A stretch of 64,000 bases of DNA from Auanema rhodensis (lineage: Eukaryota; Nematoda; Chromadorea; Rhabditida; Rhabditidae), in contig CAXKVF010000073.1 in assembly GCA_964057225.1 (NCBI GenBank), forward strand, positions 248,001 through 312,000. The letters are read 5' to 3'. The position numbers and the translations under genes were made by a program. The notes under the pieces are model-generated. The model searched no databases and was not told the origin of the DNA. It was given only the letters and a program-made list of their open reading frames with translations. Below are positions 29,927 through 44,534 of the stretch, piece after piece; positions within the stretch are counted from its first letter, which is position 1, and every line of letters begins with the position of its first letter.

Positions 29927-32918
29927 TTATCTTTCACGTGAAGCGAGTTACATACCAAGTGCACATCACGTGTACATTTAATTAGCATAAATTAAAGTTC
30001 ACGTAAATTTCAAAGTCATGGTTACCATGCACCAATATCAATAAAAATTTGTTTTTAGACTAATATGGACATGGGGAATCTAATTTTGAAAACCGCATCT
30101 CTTTATCTTTCACGTGAAGCGAGTTACATACCAAGTGCACATCACGTGTACATTTAATTAGCATAAATTAAAGTTCACGTAAATTTCAAAGTCATGGTTA
30201 CCATGCACCAATATCAATAAAAATTTGTTTTTAGACTAATATGGACATGGGGAATCTAATTTTGAAAACCGCATCTCTTTATCTTTCACGTGAAGCGAGT
30301 TACACACCAAGTGCACATCACGTGTACATTTAATTAGCATGAATTAAAGTTCACGTAAATTTCAAAGTCATGGTTACCATGAACCAATATCAATAAAAAT
30401 TTGTTTTTAGACTAATATGGACATGGGGAATCTAATTTTGAAAACTGCATCTCTTTATCTTTCACGTGAAGCGAGTTACATACCAAGTGCACATCACGTG
30501 TACATTTAATTAGCATAAATTAAAGTTCACGTAAATTTCAAAGTCATGGTTATCATGAACCAATATCAATAAAAATTTGTTTTTAGACTAATATGGACAT
30601 GGGGAATCTAATTTTGAAAACCGCATCTCTTTATCTTTCACGTGAAGCGAGTTACATACCAAGTGCACATCACGTGTACATTTAATTAGCATAAATTAAA
30701 GTTCACGTAAGTTTCAAAGTCATGGTTACCATGCACCAATATCAATAAAAATTTGTTTTTAGACTAATATGGACATGGGGAATCTAATTTTGAAAACCGC
30801 ATCTCTTTATCTTTCACGTGAAGCGAGTTACATACCAAGTGCACATCACGTGTACATTTAATTAGCATAAATTAAAGTTCACGTAAATTTCAAAGTCATG
30901 GTTACCATGCACCAATATCAATAAAAATTTGTTTTTAGACTAATATGGACATGAAGAATCTAATTTTGAAAACCGCATCTCTTTATCTTTCACGTGAAGC
31001 GAGTTACATACCAAGTGCACATCACGTGTACATTTAATTAGCATAAATTAAAGTTCACGTAAATTTCAAAGTCATGGTTACCATGAACCAATATCAATAA
31101 AAATTTGTTTTTAGACTAATATGGACATGGGGAATCTAATTTTGAAAACCGCATCTCTTTATCTTTCACGTGAAGCGAGTTACATACCAAGTGCACATCA
31201 CGTGTACATTTAATTAGCATAAATTAAAGTTCACGTAAATTTCAAAGTCATGGTTACCATGCACCAATATCAATAAAAATTTGTTTTTAGACTAATATGG
31301 ACATGGGGAATCTAATTTTGAAAACCGCATCTCTTTATCTTTCACGTGAAGCGAGTTACATACCAAGTGCACATCACGTGTACATTTAATTAGCATAAAT
31401 TAAAGTTCACGTAAATTTCAAAGTCATGGTTACCATGCACCAATATCAATAAAAATTTGTTTTTAGACTAATATGGACATGGGGAATCTAATTTTGAAAA
31501 CCGCATCTCTTTATCTTTCACGTGAAGCGAGTTACATACCAAGTGCACATCACGTGTAAATTTAATTAGCATAAATTAAAGTTCACGTAAATTTCAAAGT
31601 CATGGTTATCATGAACCAATATCAATAAAAATTTGTTTTTAGACTAATATGGACATGGGGAATCTAATTTTGAAAACCGCATCTCTTTATCTTTCACGTG
31701 AAGCGAGTTACATACCAAGTGCACATCACGTGTACATTTAATTAGCATAAATTAAAGTTCACGTAAATTTCAAAGTCATGGTTACCATGCACCAATATCA
31801 ATAAAAATTTGTTGTTAGACTAATATGAACATGGGGAATCTAATTTTGAAAACCGCATCTCTTTATCTTTCACGTGAAGCGAGTTACATACCAAGTGCAC
31901 ATCACGTGTAAATTTAATTAGCATAAATTAAAGTTCACGTAAATTTCAAAGTCATGGTTACCATGAACCAGTATCAATAAAAGTTTGTTTTTAGACTAAT
32001 ATGGACATGGGGATTCAAATTTTGAAAACCGCATCTCTTTATCTTTCACGTGAAGCGAGTTACATACCAAGTGCACATCACGTGTACATTTAATTAGCAT
32101 AAATTAAAGTTCACGTAAATTTCAAAGTCATGGTTACCATGCACCAATATCAATAAAAATTTGTTTTTAGACTAATATGGACATGGGGAATCTAATTTTG
32201 AAAACCGCATCTCTTTATCTTTCACGTGAAGCGAGTTACATACCAAGTGCACATCACGTGTACATTTAATTAGCATAAATTAAAGTTCACGTAAATTTCA
32301 AAGTCATGGTTATCATGAACCAATATCAATAAAAATTTGTTTTTAGACTAATATGGACATGGGGAATCTAATTTTGAAAACCGCATCTCTTTATCTTTCA
32401 CGTGAAGCGAGTTACATACCAAGTGCACATCACGTGTACATTTAATTAGCATAAATTAAAGTTCACGTAAATTTCAAAGTCATGGTTACCATGAACCAAT
32501 ATCAATAAAAATTTGTTTTTAGACTAATATGGACATGGGGAATCAAATTTTGAAAACCGCATCTCTTTATCTTTCACGTGAAGCGAGTTACATACCAAGT
32601 GCACATCACGTGTACATTTAATTAGCATAAATTAAAGTTCACGTAAATTTCAAAGTCATGGTTACCATGAACCAATATCAATAAAAATTTGTTTTTAGAC
32701 TAATATGGACATGGGGAATCAAATTTTGAAAACCGCATCTCTTTATCTTTCACGTGAAGCGAGTTACATACCAAGTGCACATCACGTGTACATTTAATTA
32801 GCATAAATTAAAGTTCACGTAAATTTCAAAGTCATGGTTACCATGCACCAATATCAATAAAAATTTGTTTTTAGACTAATATGGACATGGGGAATCTTAT
32901 TTTGAAAACCGCATCTCT
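29927..32918 (+). repeat. Mixed satellite block between two large duplications
   Basis: Seventeen monomers. 30279-30806 repeats the order A63G, C99T, A81G seen in neighbouring HORs. 30807-31510 is close to consensus, with one monomer (30807) reading CATGAAGAATC in place of the G run. The monomers at 31687 (A104C+G142A) and 31863 (C49A+A109G+A121G+T155A) match slots one and two of the 7-mer HOR at the far left of the window. 32215-32918 returns to C99T, T155A and A156T types. Confidence 0.8.
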
Positions 32919-35206
32919 TTATCTTTCACGTGAAGCGAGTTACATACCAAGTGCACATCACGTGTACATTTAATTAGCATAAATTAAAGTTCACGTAAAT
33001 TTCAAAGTCATGGTTACCATGCACCAATATCAATAAAAATTTGTTTTTAGACTAATATGGACATGGGGAATCTAATTTTGAAAACCGCATCTCTTTATCT
33101 TTCACGTGAAGCGAGTTACATACCAAGTGCACATCACGTGTACATTTAATTAGCATGAATTAAAGTTCACGTAAATTTCAAAGTCATGGTTACCATGAAC
33201 CAATATCAATAAAAATTTGTTTTTAGACTAATATGGACATGGGGAATCTAATTTTGAAAACCGCATCTCTTTATCTTTCACGTGAAGCGAGTTACATACC
33301 AAGTGCACATCACGTGTACATTTAATTAGCATAAATTAAAGTTCACGTAAATTTCAAAGTCATGGTTATCATGAACCAATATCAATAAAAATTTGTTTTT
33401 AGACTAATATGGACATGGGGAATCTAATTTTGAAAACCGCATCTCTTTATCTTTCACGTGAAGCGAGTTACATACCAAGTGCACATCACGTGTACATTTA
33501 ATTAGCATAAATTAAAGTTCACGTAAGTTTCAAAGTCATGATTACCATGCACCAATATCAATAAAAATTTGTTTTTAGACTAATATGGACATGGGGAATC
33601 TAATTTTGAAAACCGCATCTCTTTATCTTTCACGTGAAGCGAGTTACATACCAAGAGCACATCACGTGTACATTTAATAAGCATAAATTAAAGTTCACGT
33701 AAATTTCAAAGTCATGGTTACCATGCACCAATATCAATAAAAATTTGTTTTTAGACTAATATGGACATGGGGAATCTAATTTTGAAAACCGCATCTCTTT
33801 ATCTTTCACGTGAAGCGAGTTACATACCAAGTGCACATCACGTGTACATTTAATTAGCATAAATTAAAGTTCACGTAAATTTCAAAGTCATGGTTACCAT
33901 GCACCAATATCAATAAAAATTTGTTTTTAGACTAATATGGACATGGGGAATCTAATTTTGAAAACCGCATCTCTTTATCTTTCACGTGAAGCGAGTTACA
34001 TACCAAGTGCACATCACGTGTACATTTAATTAGCATAAATTAAAGTTCACGTAAATTTCAAAGTCATGGTTATCATGAACCAATATCAATAAAAATTTGT
34101 TTTTAGACTAATATGGACATGGGGAATCTAATTTTGAAAACCGCATCTCTTTATCTTTCACGTGAAGCGAGTTACATACCAAGTGCACATCACGTGTACA
34201 TTTAATTAGCATAAATTAAAGTTCACGTAAATTTCAAAGTCATGGTTACCATGAACCAATATCAATAAAAATTTGTTTTTAGACTAATATGGACATGGGG
34301 AATCAAATTTTGAAAACCGCATCTCTTTATCTTTCACGTGAAGCGAGTTACATACCAAGTGCACATCACGTGTACATTTAATTAGCATAAATTAAAGTTC
34401 ACGTAAATTTCAAAGTCATGGTTACCATGCACCAATATCAATAAAAATTTGTTTTTAGACTAATATGGACATGGGGAATCTAATTTTGAAAACCGCATCT
34501 CTTTATCTTTCACGTGAAGCGAGTTACATACCAAGTGCACATCACGTGTACATTTAATTAGCATAAATTAAAGTTCACGTAAATTTCAAAGTCATGGTTA
34601 CCATGCACCAATATCAATAAAAATTTGTTTTTAGACTAATATGGACATGGGGAATCTAATTTTGAAAACCGCATCTCTTTATCTTTCACGTGAAGCGAGT
34701 TACATACCAAGTGCACATCACGTGTACATTTAATTAGCATGAATTAAAGTTCACGTAAATTTCAAAGTCATGGTTACCATGAACCAATATCAATAAAAAT
34801 TTGTTTTTAGACTAATATGAACATGGGGAATCTAATTTTGAAAACCGCATCTCTTTATCTTTCACGTGAAGCGAGTTACATACCAAGTGCACATCACGTG
34901 TACATTTAATTAGCATAAATTAAAGTTCACGTAAATTTCAAAGTCATGGTTATCATGAACCAATATCAATAAAAATTTGTTTTTAGACTAATATGGACAT
35001 GGGGAATCTAATTTTGAAAACCGCATCTCTTTATCTTTCACGTGAAGCGAGTTACATACCAAGTGCACATCACGTGTACATTTAATTAGCATAAATTAAA
35101 GTTCACGTAAATTTCAAAGTCATGGTTACCATGAACCAATATCAATAAAAATTTGTTTTTAGACTAATATGGACATGGGGAATCAAATTTTGAAAACCGC
35201 ATCTCT
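32919..35206 (+). repeat. 13-mer tandem higher-order repeat, copy 1 (2288 bp)
   Basis: Order: A104C; A63G; C99T; A81G+G95A+A104C; T34A+T57A+A104C; A104C; C99T; T155A; A104C; A104C; A63G+G142A; C99T; T155A. The next 13 monomers repeat this order exactly. The monomer before (32743, A104C with A156T) differs from the last slot, fixing the left edge. Confidence 0.92.
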
Positions 35207-37494
35207 TTATCTTTCACGTGAAGCGAGTTACATACCAAGTGCACATCACGTGTACATTTAATTAGCATAAATTAAAGTTCACGTAAATTTCAAAGTCATG
35301 GTTACCATGCACCAATATCAATAAAAATTTGTTTTTAGACTAATATGGACATGGGGAATCTAATTTTGAAAACCGCATCTCTTTATCTTTCACGTGAAGC
35401 GAGTTACATACCAAGTGCACATCACGTGTACATTTAATTAGCATGAATTAAAGTTCACGTAAATTTCAAAGTCATGGTTACCATGAACCAATATCAATAA
35501 AAATTTGTTTTTAGACTAATATGGACATGGGGAATCTAATTTTGAAAACCGCATCTCTTTATCTTTCACGTGAAGCGAGTTACATACCAAGTGCACATCA
35601 CGTGTACATTTAATTAGCATAAATTAAAGTTCACGTAAATTTCAAAGTCATGGTTATCATGAACCAATATCAATAAAAATTTGTTTTTAGACTAATATGG
35701 ACATGGGGAATCTAATTTTGAAAACCGCATCTCTTTATCTTTCACGTGAAGCGAGTTACATACCAAGTGCACATCACGTGTACATTTAATTAGCATAAAT
35801 TAAAGTTCACGTAAGTTTCAAAGTCATGATTACCATGCACCAATATCAATAAAAATTTGTTTTTAGACTAATATGGACATGGGGAATCTAATTTTGAAAA
35901 CCGCATCTCTTTATCTTTCACGTGAAGCGAGTTACATACCAAGAGCACATCACGTGTACATTTAATAAGCATAAATTAAAGTTCACGTAAATTTCAAAGT
36001 CATGGTTACCATGCACCAATATCAATAAAAATTTGTTTTTAGACTAATATGGACATGGGGAATCTAATTTTGAAAACCGCATCTCTTTATCTTTCACGTG
36101 AAGCGAGTTACATACCAAGTGCACATCACGTGTACATTTAATTAGCATAAATTAAAGTTCACGTAAATTTCAAAGTCATGGTTACCATGCACCAATATCA
36201 ATAAAAATTTGTTTTTAGACTAATATGGACATGGGGAATCTAATTTTGAAAACCGCATCTCTTTATCTTTCACGTGAAGCGAGTTACATACCAAGTGCAC
36301 ATCACGTGTACATTTAATTAGCATAAATTAAAGTTCACGTAAATTTCAAAGTCATGGTTATCATGAACCAATATCAATAAAAATTTGTTTTTAGACTAAT
36401 ATGGACATGGGGAATCTAATTTTGAAAACCGCATCTCTTTATCTTTCACGTGAAGCGAGTTACATACCAAGTGCACATCACGTGTACATTTAATTAGCAT
36501 AAATTAAAGTTCACGTAAATTTCAAAGTCATGGTTACCATGAACCAATATCAATAAAAATTTGTTTTTAGACTAATATGGACATGGGGAATCAAATTTTG
36601 AAAACCGCATCTCTTTATCTTTCACGTGAAGCGAGTTACATACCAAGTGCACATCACGTGTACATTTAATTAGCATAAATTAAAGTTCACGTAAATTTCA
36701 AAGTCATGGTTACCATGCACCAATATCAATAAAAATTTGTTTTTAGACTAATATGGACATGGGGAATCTAATTTTGAAAACCGCATCTCTTTATCTTTCA
36801 CGTGAAGCGAGTTACATACCAAGTGCACATCACGTGTACATTTAATTAGCATAAATTAAAGTTCACGTAAATTTCAAAGTCATGGTTACCATGCACCAAT
36901 ATCAATAAAAATTTGTTTTTAGACTAATATGGACATGGGGAATCTAATTTTGAAAACCGCATCTCTTTATCTTTCACGTGAAGCGAGTTACATACCAAGT
37001 GCACATCACGTGTACATTTAATTAGCATGAATTAAAGTTCACGTAAATTTCAAAGTCATGGTTACCATGAACCAATATCAATAAAAATTTGTTTTTAGAC
37101 TAATATGAACATGGGGAATCTAATTTTGAAAACCGCATCTCTTTATCTTTCACGTGAAGCGAGTTACATACCAAGTGCACATCACGTGTACATTTAATTA
37201 GCATAAATTAAAGTTCACGTAAATTTCAAAGTCATGGTTATCATGAACCAATATCAATAAAAATTTGTTTTTAGACTAATATGGACATGGGGAATCTAAT
37301 TTTGAAAACCGCATCTCTTTATCTTTCACGTGAAGCGAGTTACATACCAAGTGCACATCACGTGTACATTTAATTAGCATAAATTAAAGTTCACGTAAAT
37401 TTCAAAGTCATGGTTACCATGAACCAATATCAATAAAAATTTGTTTTTAGACTAATATGGACATGGGGAATCAAATTTTGAAAACCGCATCTCT
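35207..37494 (+). repeat. 13-mer tandem higher-order repeat, copy 2 (2288 bp)
   Basis: Matches copy 1 at every marker followed: A63G 33157/35445 and 34741/37029, A81G 33527/35815, G95A 33541/35829, T34A 33656/35944, G142A 34820/37108, all exactly 2288 bp apart. A third copy starts with one matching A104C monomer at 37495 and then departs from the order. Confidence 0.92.
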
Positions 37495-38198
37495 TTATCT
37501 TTCACGTGAAGCGAGTTACATACCAAGTGCACATCACGTGTACATTTAATTAGCATAAATTAAAGTTCACGTAAATTTCAAAGTCATGGTTACCATGCAC
37601 CAATATCAATAAAAATTTGTTTTTAGACTAATATGGACATGGGGAATCTAATTTTGAAAACCGCATCTCTTTATCTTTCACGTGAAGCGAGTTACATACC
37701 AAGTGCACATCACGTGTACATTTAATTAGCATAAATTAAAGTTCACGTAAATTTCAAAGTCATGGTTACCATGCACCAATATCAATAAAAATTTGTTTTT
37801 AGACTAATATGGACATGGGGAATCTAATTTTGAAAACCGCATCTCTTTATCTTTCACGTGAAGCGAGTTACATACCAAGTGCACATCACGTGTACATTTA
37901 ATTAGCATGAATTAAAGTTCACGTAAATTTCAAAGTCATGGTTACCATGAACCAATATCAATAAAAATTTGTTTTTAGACTAATATGGACATGGGGAATC
38001 TAATTTTGAAAACCGCATCTCTTTATCTTTCACGTGAAGCGAGTTACATACCAAGTGCACATCACGTGTACATTTAATTAGCATAAATTAAAGTTCACGT
38101 AAGTTTCAAAGTCATGGTTACCATGCACCAATATCAATAAAAATTTGTTTTTAGACTAATATGGACATGGGGAATCTAATTTTGAAAACCGCATCTCT
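37495..38198 (+). repeat. Four transition monomers after the 13-mer
   Basis: A104C, A104C, A63G+A104, A81G+A104C. They resemble 13-mer slots 9-11 followed by slot 4 without G95A, so they look like a recombined remnant of a further 13-mer copy. Confidence 0.75.
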
Positions 38199-39606
38199 TT
38201 ATCTTTCACGTGAAGCGAGTTACATACCAAGTGCACATCACGTGTACATTTAATTAGCATAAATTAAAGTTCACGTAAATTTCAAAGTCATGGTTACCAT
38301 GAACCAGTATCAATAAAAGTTTGTTTTTAGACTAATATGGACATGGGGAATCAAATTTTGAAAACCGCATCTCTTTATCTTTCACGTGAAGCGAGTTACA
38401 TACCAAGTGCACATCACGTGTACATTTAATTAGCATAAATTAAAGTTCACGTAAATTTCAAAGTCATGGTTATCATGAACCAATATAAATAAAAATTTGT
38501 TTTTAGACTAATATGGACATGGGGAATCAAATTGTGAAAACCGCATCTCTTTATCTTTCACGTGAAGCGAGTTACATACCAAGTGCACATCACGTGTACA
38601 TTTAATTAGCATAAATTAAAGTTCACGTAAATTTCAAAGTCATGGTTACCATGAACCAATATCAATAAAAATTTGTTTTTAGACTAATATGAACATGGGG
38701 AATCTAATTTTGAAAACCGCATCTCTTTATCTTTCACGTGAAGCGAGTTACATACCAAGTGCACATCACGTGTACATTTAATAAGCATAAATTAAAGTTC
38801 ACGTAAATTTCAAAGTCATGGTTACCATGCACCAATATCAATAAAAATTTGTTTTTAGACTAATATGGACATGGGGAATCTAATTTTGAAAACCGCATCT
38901 CTTTATCTTTCACGTGAAGCGAGTTACATACCAAGTGCACATCACGTGTACATTTAATTAGCATAAATTAAAGTTCACGTAAATTTCAAAGTCATGGTTA
39001 CCATGAACCAGTATCAATAAAAGTTTGTTTTTAGACTAATATGGACATGGGGAATCAAATTTTGAAAACCGCATCTCTTTATCTTTCACGTGAAGCGAGT
39101 TACATACCAAGTGCACATCACGTGTACATTTAATTAGCATAAATTAAAGTTCACGTAAATTTCAAAGTCATGGTTATCATGAACCAATATAAATAAAAAT
39201 TTGTTTTTAGACTAATATGGACATGGGGAATCAAATTGTGAAAACCGCATCTCTTTATCTTTCACGTGAAGCGAGTTACATACCAAGTGCACATCACGTG
39301 TACATTTAATTAGCATAAATTAAAGTTCACGTAAATTTCAAAGTCATGGTTACCATGAACCAATATCAATAAAAATTTGTTTTTAGACTAATATGAACAT
39401 GGGGAATCTAATTTTGAAAACCGCATCTCTTTATCTTTCACGTGAAGCGAGTTACATACCAAGTGCACATCACGTGTACATTTAATAAGCATAAATTAAA
39501 GTTCACGTAAATTTCAAAGTCATGGTTACCATGCACCAATATCAATAAAAATTTGTTTTTAGACTAATATGGACATGGGGAATCTAATTTTGAAAACCGC
39601 ATCTCT
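38199..39606 (+). repeat. 4-mer higher-order repeat, 704 bp, two tandem copies
   Basis: Copies at 38199-38902 and 38903-39606. Order: A109G+A121G+T155A; C99T+C113A+T155A+T160G; G142A; T57A+A104C. The first three slots resemble slots two to four of the 7-mer HOR at 1761-5459, about 33 kb away, but lack C49A and the inserted A that mark most of those. C113A gives TATAAATA at 38484 and 39188. Confidence 0.88.
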
Positions 39607-40134
39607 TTATCTTTCACGTGAAGCGAGTTACATACCAAGTGCACATCACGTGTACATTTAATTAGCATAAATTAAAGTTCACGTAAATTTCAAAGTCATG
39701 GTTACCATGCACCAATATCAATAAAAATTTGTTTTTAGACTAATATGGACATGGGGAATCTAATTTTAAAAACCGCATCTCTTTATCTTTCACGTGAAGC
39801 GAGTTACATACCAAGTGCACATCACGTGTACATTTAATTAGCATAAATTAAAGTTCACGTAAATTTCAAAGTCATGGTTACCATGAACCAATATCAAGAA
39901 AAATTTGTTTTTAGACTAATATGGACATGGGGAATCTAATTTTGAAAACCGCATCTCTTTATCTTTCACGTGAAGCGAGTTACATACCAAGTGCACATCA
40001 CGTGTACATTTAATTAGCATAAATTAAAGTTCACGTAAATTTCAAAGTCATGGTTACCATGAACCAATATCAATAAAAATTTGTTTTTAGACTAATATGG
40101 ACATGGGGAATCTAATTTTGAAAACCGCATCTCT
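39607..40134 (+). repeat. Three near-consensus spacer monomers
   Basis: Monomers at 39607 (A104C with G162A), 39783 (T116G, which changes AATAAA to AAGAAA) and 39959 (consensus). They separate the 4-mer HOR from the 6-mer domain and contain nothing but satellite. Confidence 0.8.
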
Positions 40135-43126
40135 TTATCTTTCACGTGAAACGAGTTACATACCAAGTGCACATCACGTGTAAATTTAATTAGCATAAAT
40201 TAAAGTTCACGTAAATTTCAAAGTCATGGTTACCATGAACCAATATCAATAAAAATTTGTTTTTAGACTAATATGAACATGGGGAATCTAATTTTGAAAA
40301 CCGCATCTCTTTATCTTTCACGTGAAGCGAGTTACATACCAAGTGCACATCACGTGTAAATTTAATTAGCATAAATTAAAGTTCACGTAAATTTCAAAGT
40401 CATGGTTACCATGAACCAATATCAATAAAAGTTTGTTTTTAGACTAATATGGACATGGGGAATCAAATTTTGAAAACCGCATCTCTTTATCTTTCACGTG
40501 AAGCGAGTTACATACCAAGTGCACATCATGTGTACATTTAATTAGCATAAATTAAAGTTCACGTAAATTTCAAAGTCATGGTTATCATGAACCAATATCA
40601 ATAAAAATTTGTTTTTAGACTAATATGGACATGGGGAATCTAATTTTGAAAACCGCATCTCTTTATCTTTCACGTGAAGCGAGTTACATACCAAGTGCAC
40701 ATCACGTGTACATTTAATTAGCATAAATTAAAGTTCACGTAAATTTCAAAGTCATGGTTACCATGCACCAATATCAATAAAAATTTGTTTTTAGACTAAT
40801 ATGGACATGGGGAATCAAATTGTGAAAACCGCATCTCTTTATCTTTCACGTGAAGCGAGTTACATACCAAGTGCACATCACGTGTACATTTAATTAGCAT
40901 AAATTAAAGTTCACGTAAATTTCAAAGTCATGGTTACCATGAACCAATATCAATAAAAATTTGTTTTTAGACTAATATGAACATGGGGAATCTAATTTTG
41001 AAAACCGCATCTCTTTATCTTTCACGTGAAGCGAGTTACATACCAAGTGCACATCACGTGTACATTTAATTAGCATAAATTAAAGTTCACGTAAATTTCA
41101 AAGTCATGGTTACCATGAACCAATATCAATAAAAATTTGTTTTTAGACTAATATGGACATGGGGAATCTAATTTTGAAAACCGCATCTCTTTATCTTTCA
41201 CGTGAAGCGAGTTACATACCAAGTGCACATCACGTGTAAATTTAATTAGCATAAATTAAAGTTCACGTAAATTTCAAAGTCATGGTTACCATGAACCAAT
41301 ATCAATAAAAATTTGTTTTTAGACTAATATGAACATGGGGAATCTAATTTTGAAAACCGCATCTCTTTATCTTTCACGTGAAGCGAGTTACATACCAAGT
41401 GCACATCACGTGTAAATTTAATTAGCATAAATTAAAGTTCACGTAAATTTCAAAGTCATGGTTACCATGAACCAATATCAATAAAAGTTTGTTTTTAGAC
41501 TAATATGGACATGGGGAATCAAATTTTGAAAACCGCATCTCTTTATCTTTCACGTGAAGCGAGTTACATACCAAGTGCACATCATGTGTACATTTAATTA
41601 GCATAAATTAAAGTTCACGTAAATTTCAAAGTCATGGTTATCATGAACCAATATCAATAAAAATTTGTTTTTAGACTAATATTGACATGGGGAATCTAAT
41701 TTTGAAAACCGCATCTCTTTATCTTTCACGTGAAGCGAGTTACATACCAAGTGCACATCACGTGTACATTTAATTAGCATAAATTAAAGTTCACGTAAAT
41801 TTCAAAGTCATGGTTACCATGCACCAATATCAATAAAAATTTGTTTTTAGACTAATATGGACATGGGGAATCAAATTGTGAAAACCGCATCTCTTTATCT
41901 TTCACGTGAAGCGAGTTACATACCAAGTGCACATCACGTGTACATTTAATTAGCATAAATTAAAGTTCACGTAAATTTCAAAGTCATGGTTACCATGAAC
42001 CAATATCAATAAAAATTTGTTTTTAGACTAATATGAACATGGGGAATCTAATTTTGAAAACCGCATCTCTTTATCTTTCACGTGAAGCGAGTTACATACC
42101 AAGTGCACATCACGTGTACATTTAATTAGCATAAATTAAAGTTCACGTAAATTTCAAAGTCATGGTTACCATGAACCAATATCAATAAAAATTTGTTTTT
42201 AGACTAATATGGACATGGGGAATCTAATTTTGAAAACCGCATCTCTTTATCTTTCACGTGAAGCGAGTTACATACCAAGTGCACATCACGTGTAAATTTA
42301 ATTAGCATAAATTAAAGTTCACGTAAATTTCAAAGTCATGGTTACCATGAACCAATATCAATAAAAATTTGTTTTTAGACTAATATGAACATGGGGAATC
42401 TAATTTTGAAAACCGCATCTCTTTATCTTTCACGTGAAGCGAGTTACATACCAAGTGCACATCACGTGTAAATTTAATTAGCATAAATTAAAGTTCACGT
42501 AAATTTCAAAGTCATGGTTACCATGAACCAATATCAATAAAAGTTTGTTTTTAGACTAATATGGACATGGGGAATCAAATTTTGAAAACCGCATCTCTTT
42601 ATCTTTCACGTGAAGCGAGTTACATACCAAGTGCACATCATGTGTACATTTAATTAGCATAAATTAAAGTTCACGTAAATTTCAAAGTCATGGTTATCAT
42701 GAACCAATATCAATAAAAATTTGTTTTTAGACTAATATGGACATGGGGAATCTAATTTTGAAAACCGCATCTCTTTATCTTTCACGTGAAGCGAGTTACA
42801 TACCAAGTGCACATCACGTGTACATTTAATTAGCATAAATTAAAGTTCACGTAAATTTCAAAGTCATGGTTACCATGCACCAATATCAATAAAAATTTGT
42901 TTTTAGACTAATATGGACATGGGGAATCAAATTGTGAAAACCGCATCTCTTTATCTTTCACGTGAAGCGAGTTACATACCAAGTGCACATCACGTGTACA
43001 TTTAATTAGCATAAATTAAAGTTCACGTAAATTTCAAAGTCATGGTTACCATGAACCAATATCAATAAAAATTTGTTTTTAGACTAATATGAACATGGGG
43101 AATCTAATTTTGAAAACCGCATCTCT
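40135..43126 (+). repeat. 6-mer higher-order repeat, 1056 bp, three copies (last one short by a monomer)
   Basis: Copies start at 40135, 41191 and 42247. Order: C49A+G142A; C49A+A121G+T155A; C43T+C99T; A104C+T155A+T160G; G142A; consensus A104. C43T lies at 40529, 41585 and 42641, exactly 1056 bp apart. The third copy lacks the sixth slot and passes into A104C monomers at 43127. G17A marks the first monomer of copy 1 and G141T the third monomer of copy 2. Confidence 0.9.
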
Positions 43127-44534
43127 TTATCTTTCACGTGAAGCGAGTTACATACCAAGTGCACATCACGTGTACATTTAATTAGCATAAATTAAAGTTC
43201 ACGTAAATTTCAAAGTCATGGTTACCATGCACCAATATCAATAAAAATTTGTTTTTAGACTAATATGGACATGGGGAATCTAATTTTGAAAACCGCATCT
43301 CTTTATCTTTCACGTGAAGCGAGTTACATACCAAGTGCACATCACGTGTACATTTAATTAGCATAAATTAAAGTTCACGTAAATTTCAAAGTCATGGTTA
43401 CCATGCACCAATATCAATAAAAATTTGTTTTTAGACTAATATGGACATGGGGAATCTAATTTTGAAAACCGCATCTCTTTATCTTTCACGTGAAGCGAGT
43501 TACATACCAAGTGCACATCACGTGTACATTCAATTAGCATAAATTAAAGTTCACGTAAATTTCAAAGTCATGGTTACCATGCACTCATATCAATAAAAAT
43601 TTGTTTTTAGACTAATATGGACATGGGGAATCTAATTTTGAAAACCGCATCTCTTTATCTTTCACGTGAAGCGAGTTACATACCAAGTGCACATCACGTA
43701 TACATTTAATTAGCATAAATTAAAGTTCACGTAAATTTCAAAGTCATGGTTACCATGAACCAATATCAATAAAAATTTGTTTTTAGACTAATATGGACAT
43801 GGGGAATCTAATTTTGAAAACCGTATCTCTTTATCTTTCACGTGAAGCGAGTTACATACCAAGTGCACATCACGTGTACATTTAATAAGCATAAATTAAA
43901 GTTCACGTAAATTTCAAAGTCATGGTTACCATGCACCAATATCAATAAAAATTTGTTTTTAGACTAATATGGACATGGGGAATCTAATTTTGAAAACCGC
44001 ATCTCTTTATCTTACACGTCAAGCGAGTTACATACCAAGTGCACATCACGTGTACATTTAATTAGCATAAATTAAAGTTCACGTAAATTTCAAAGTCATG
44101 GTTACCATGCACCAATATCAATAAAAATTTGTTTTTAGACTAATATGGACATGGGGAATCAAATTGTGAAAACCGCATCTCTTTATCTTTCACGTGAAGC
44201 GAGTTACATACCAAGTGCACATCACGTGTACATTTAATTAGCATAAATTAAAGTTCACGTAAATTTCAAAGTCATGGTTACCATGCACCAATATCAATAA
44301 AAATTTGTTTTTAGACTAATATGGACATGGGGAATCTAATTTTGAAAACCGCATCTCTTTATCTTTCACGTGAAGCGAGTTACATACCAAGTGCACATCA
44401 CGTGTACATTCAATTAGCATAAATTAAAGTTCACGTAAATTTCAAAGTCATGGTTACCATGAACCAATATCAATAAAAATTTGTTTTTAGACTAATATGG
44501 ACATGGGGAATCTAATTTTGAAAACCGCATCTCT
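41191..44534 (+). repeat. 19-monomer tandem duplication, copy 1 (3344 bp)
   Basis: Contains two 6-mer copies (the second short) followed by 43127-44534, which holds T53C (43531, 44411), C107T+A108C near 43585, G46A (43700), T57A and T8A+G14C (44011-44020). Repeats immediately at 44535. Differences seen between copies are few: a C-to-T at the CCGCAT motif near 43824 in this copy, and the last monomer (44359) ends in the A104 type whereas its partner at 47703 has A104C+A108C. Confidence 0.88.
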
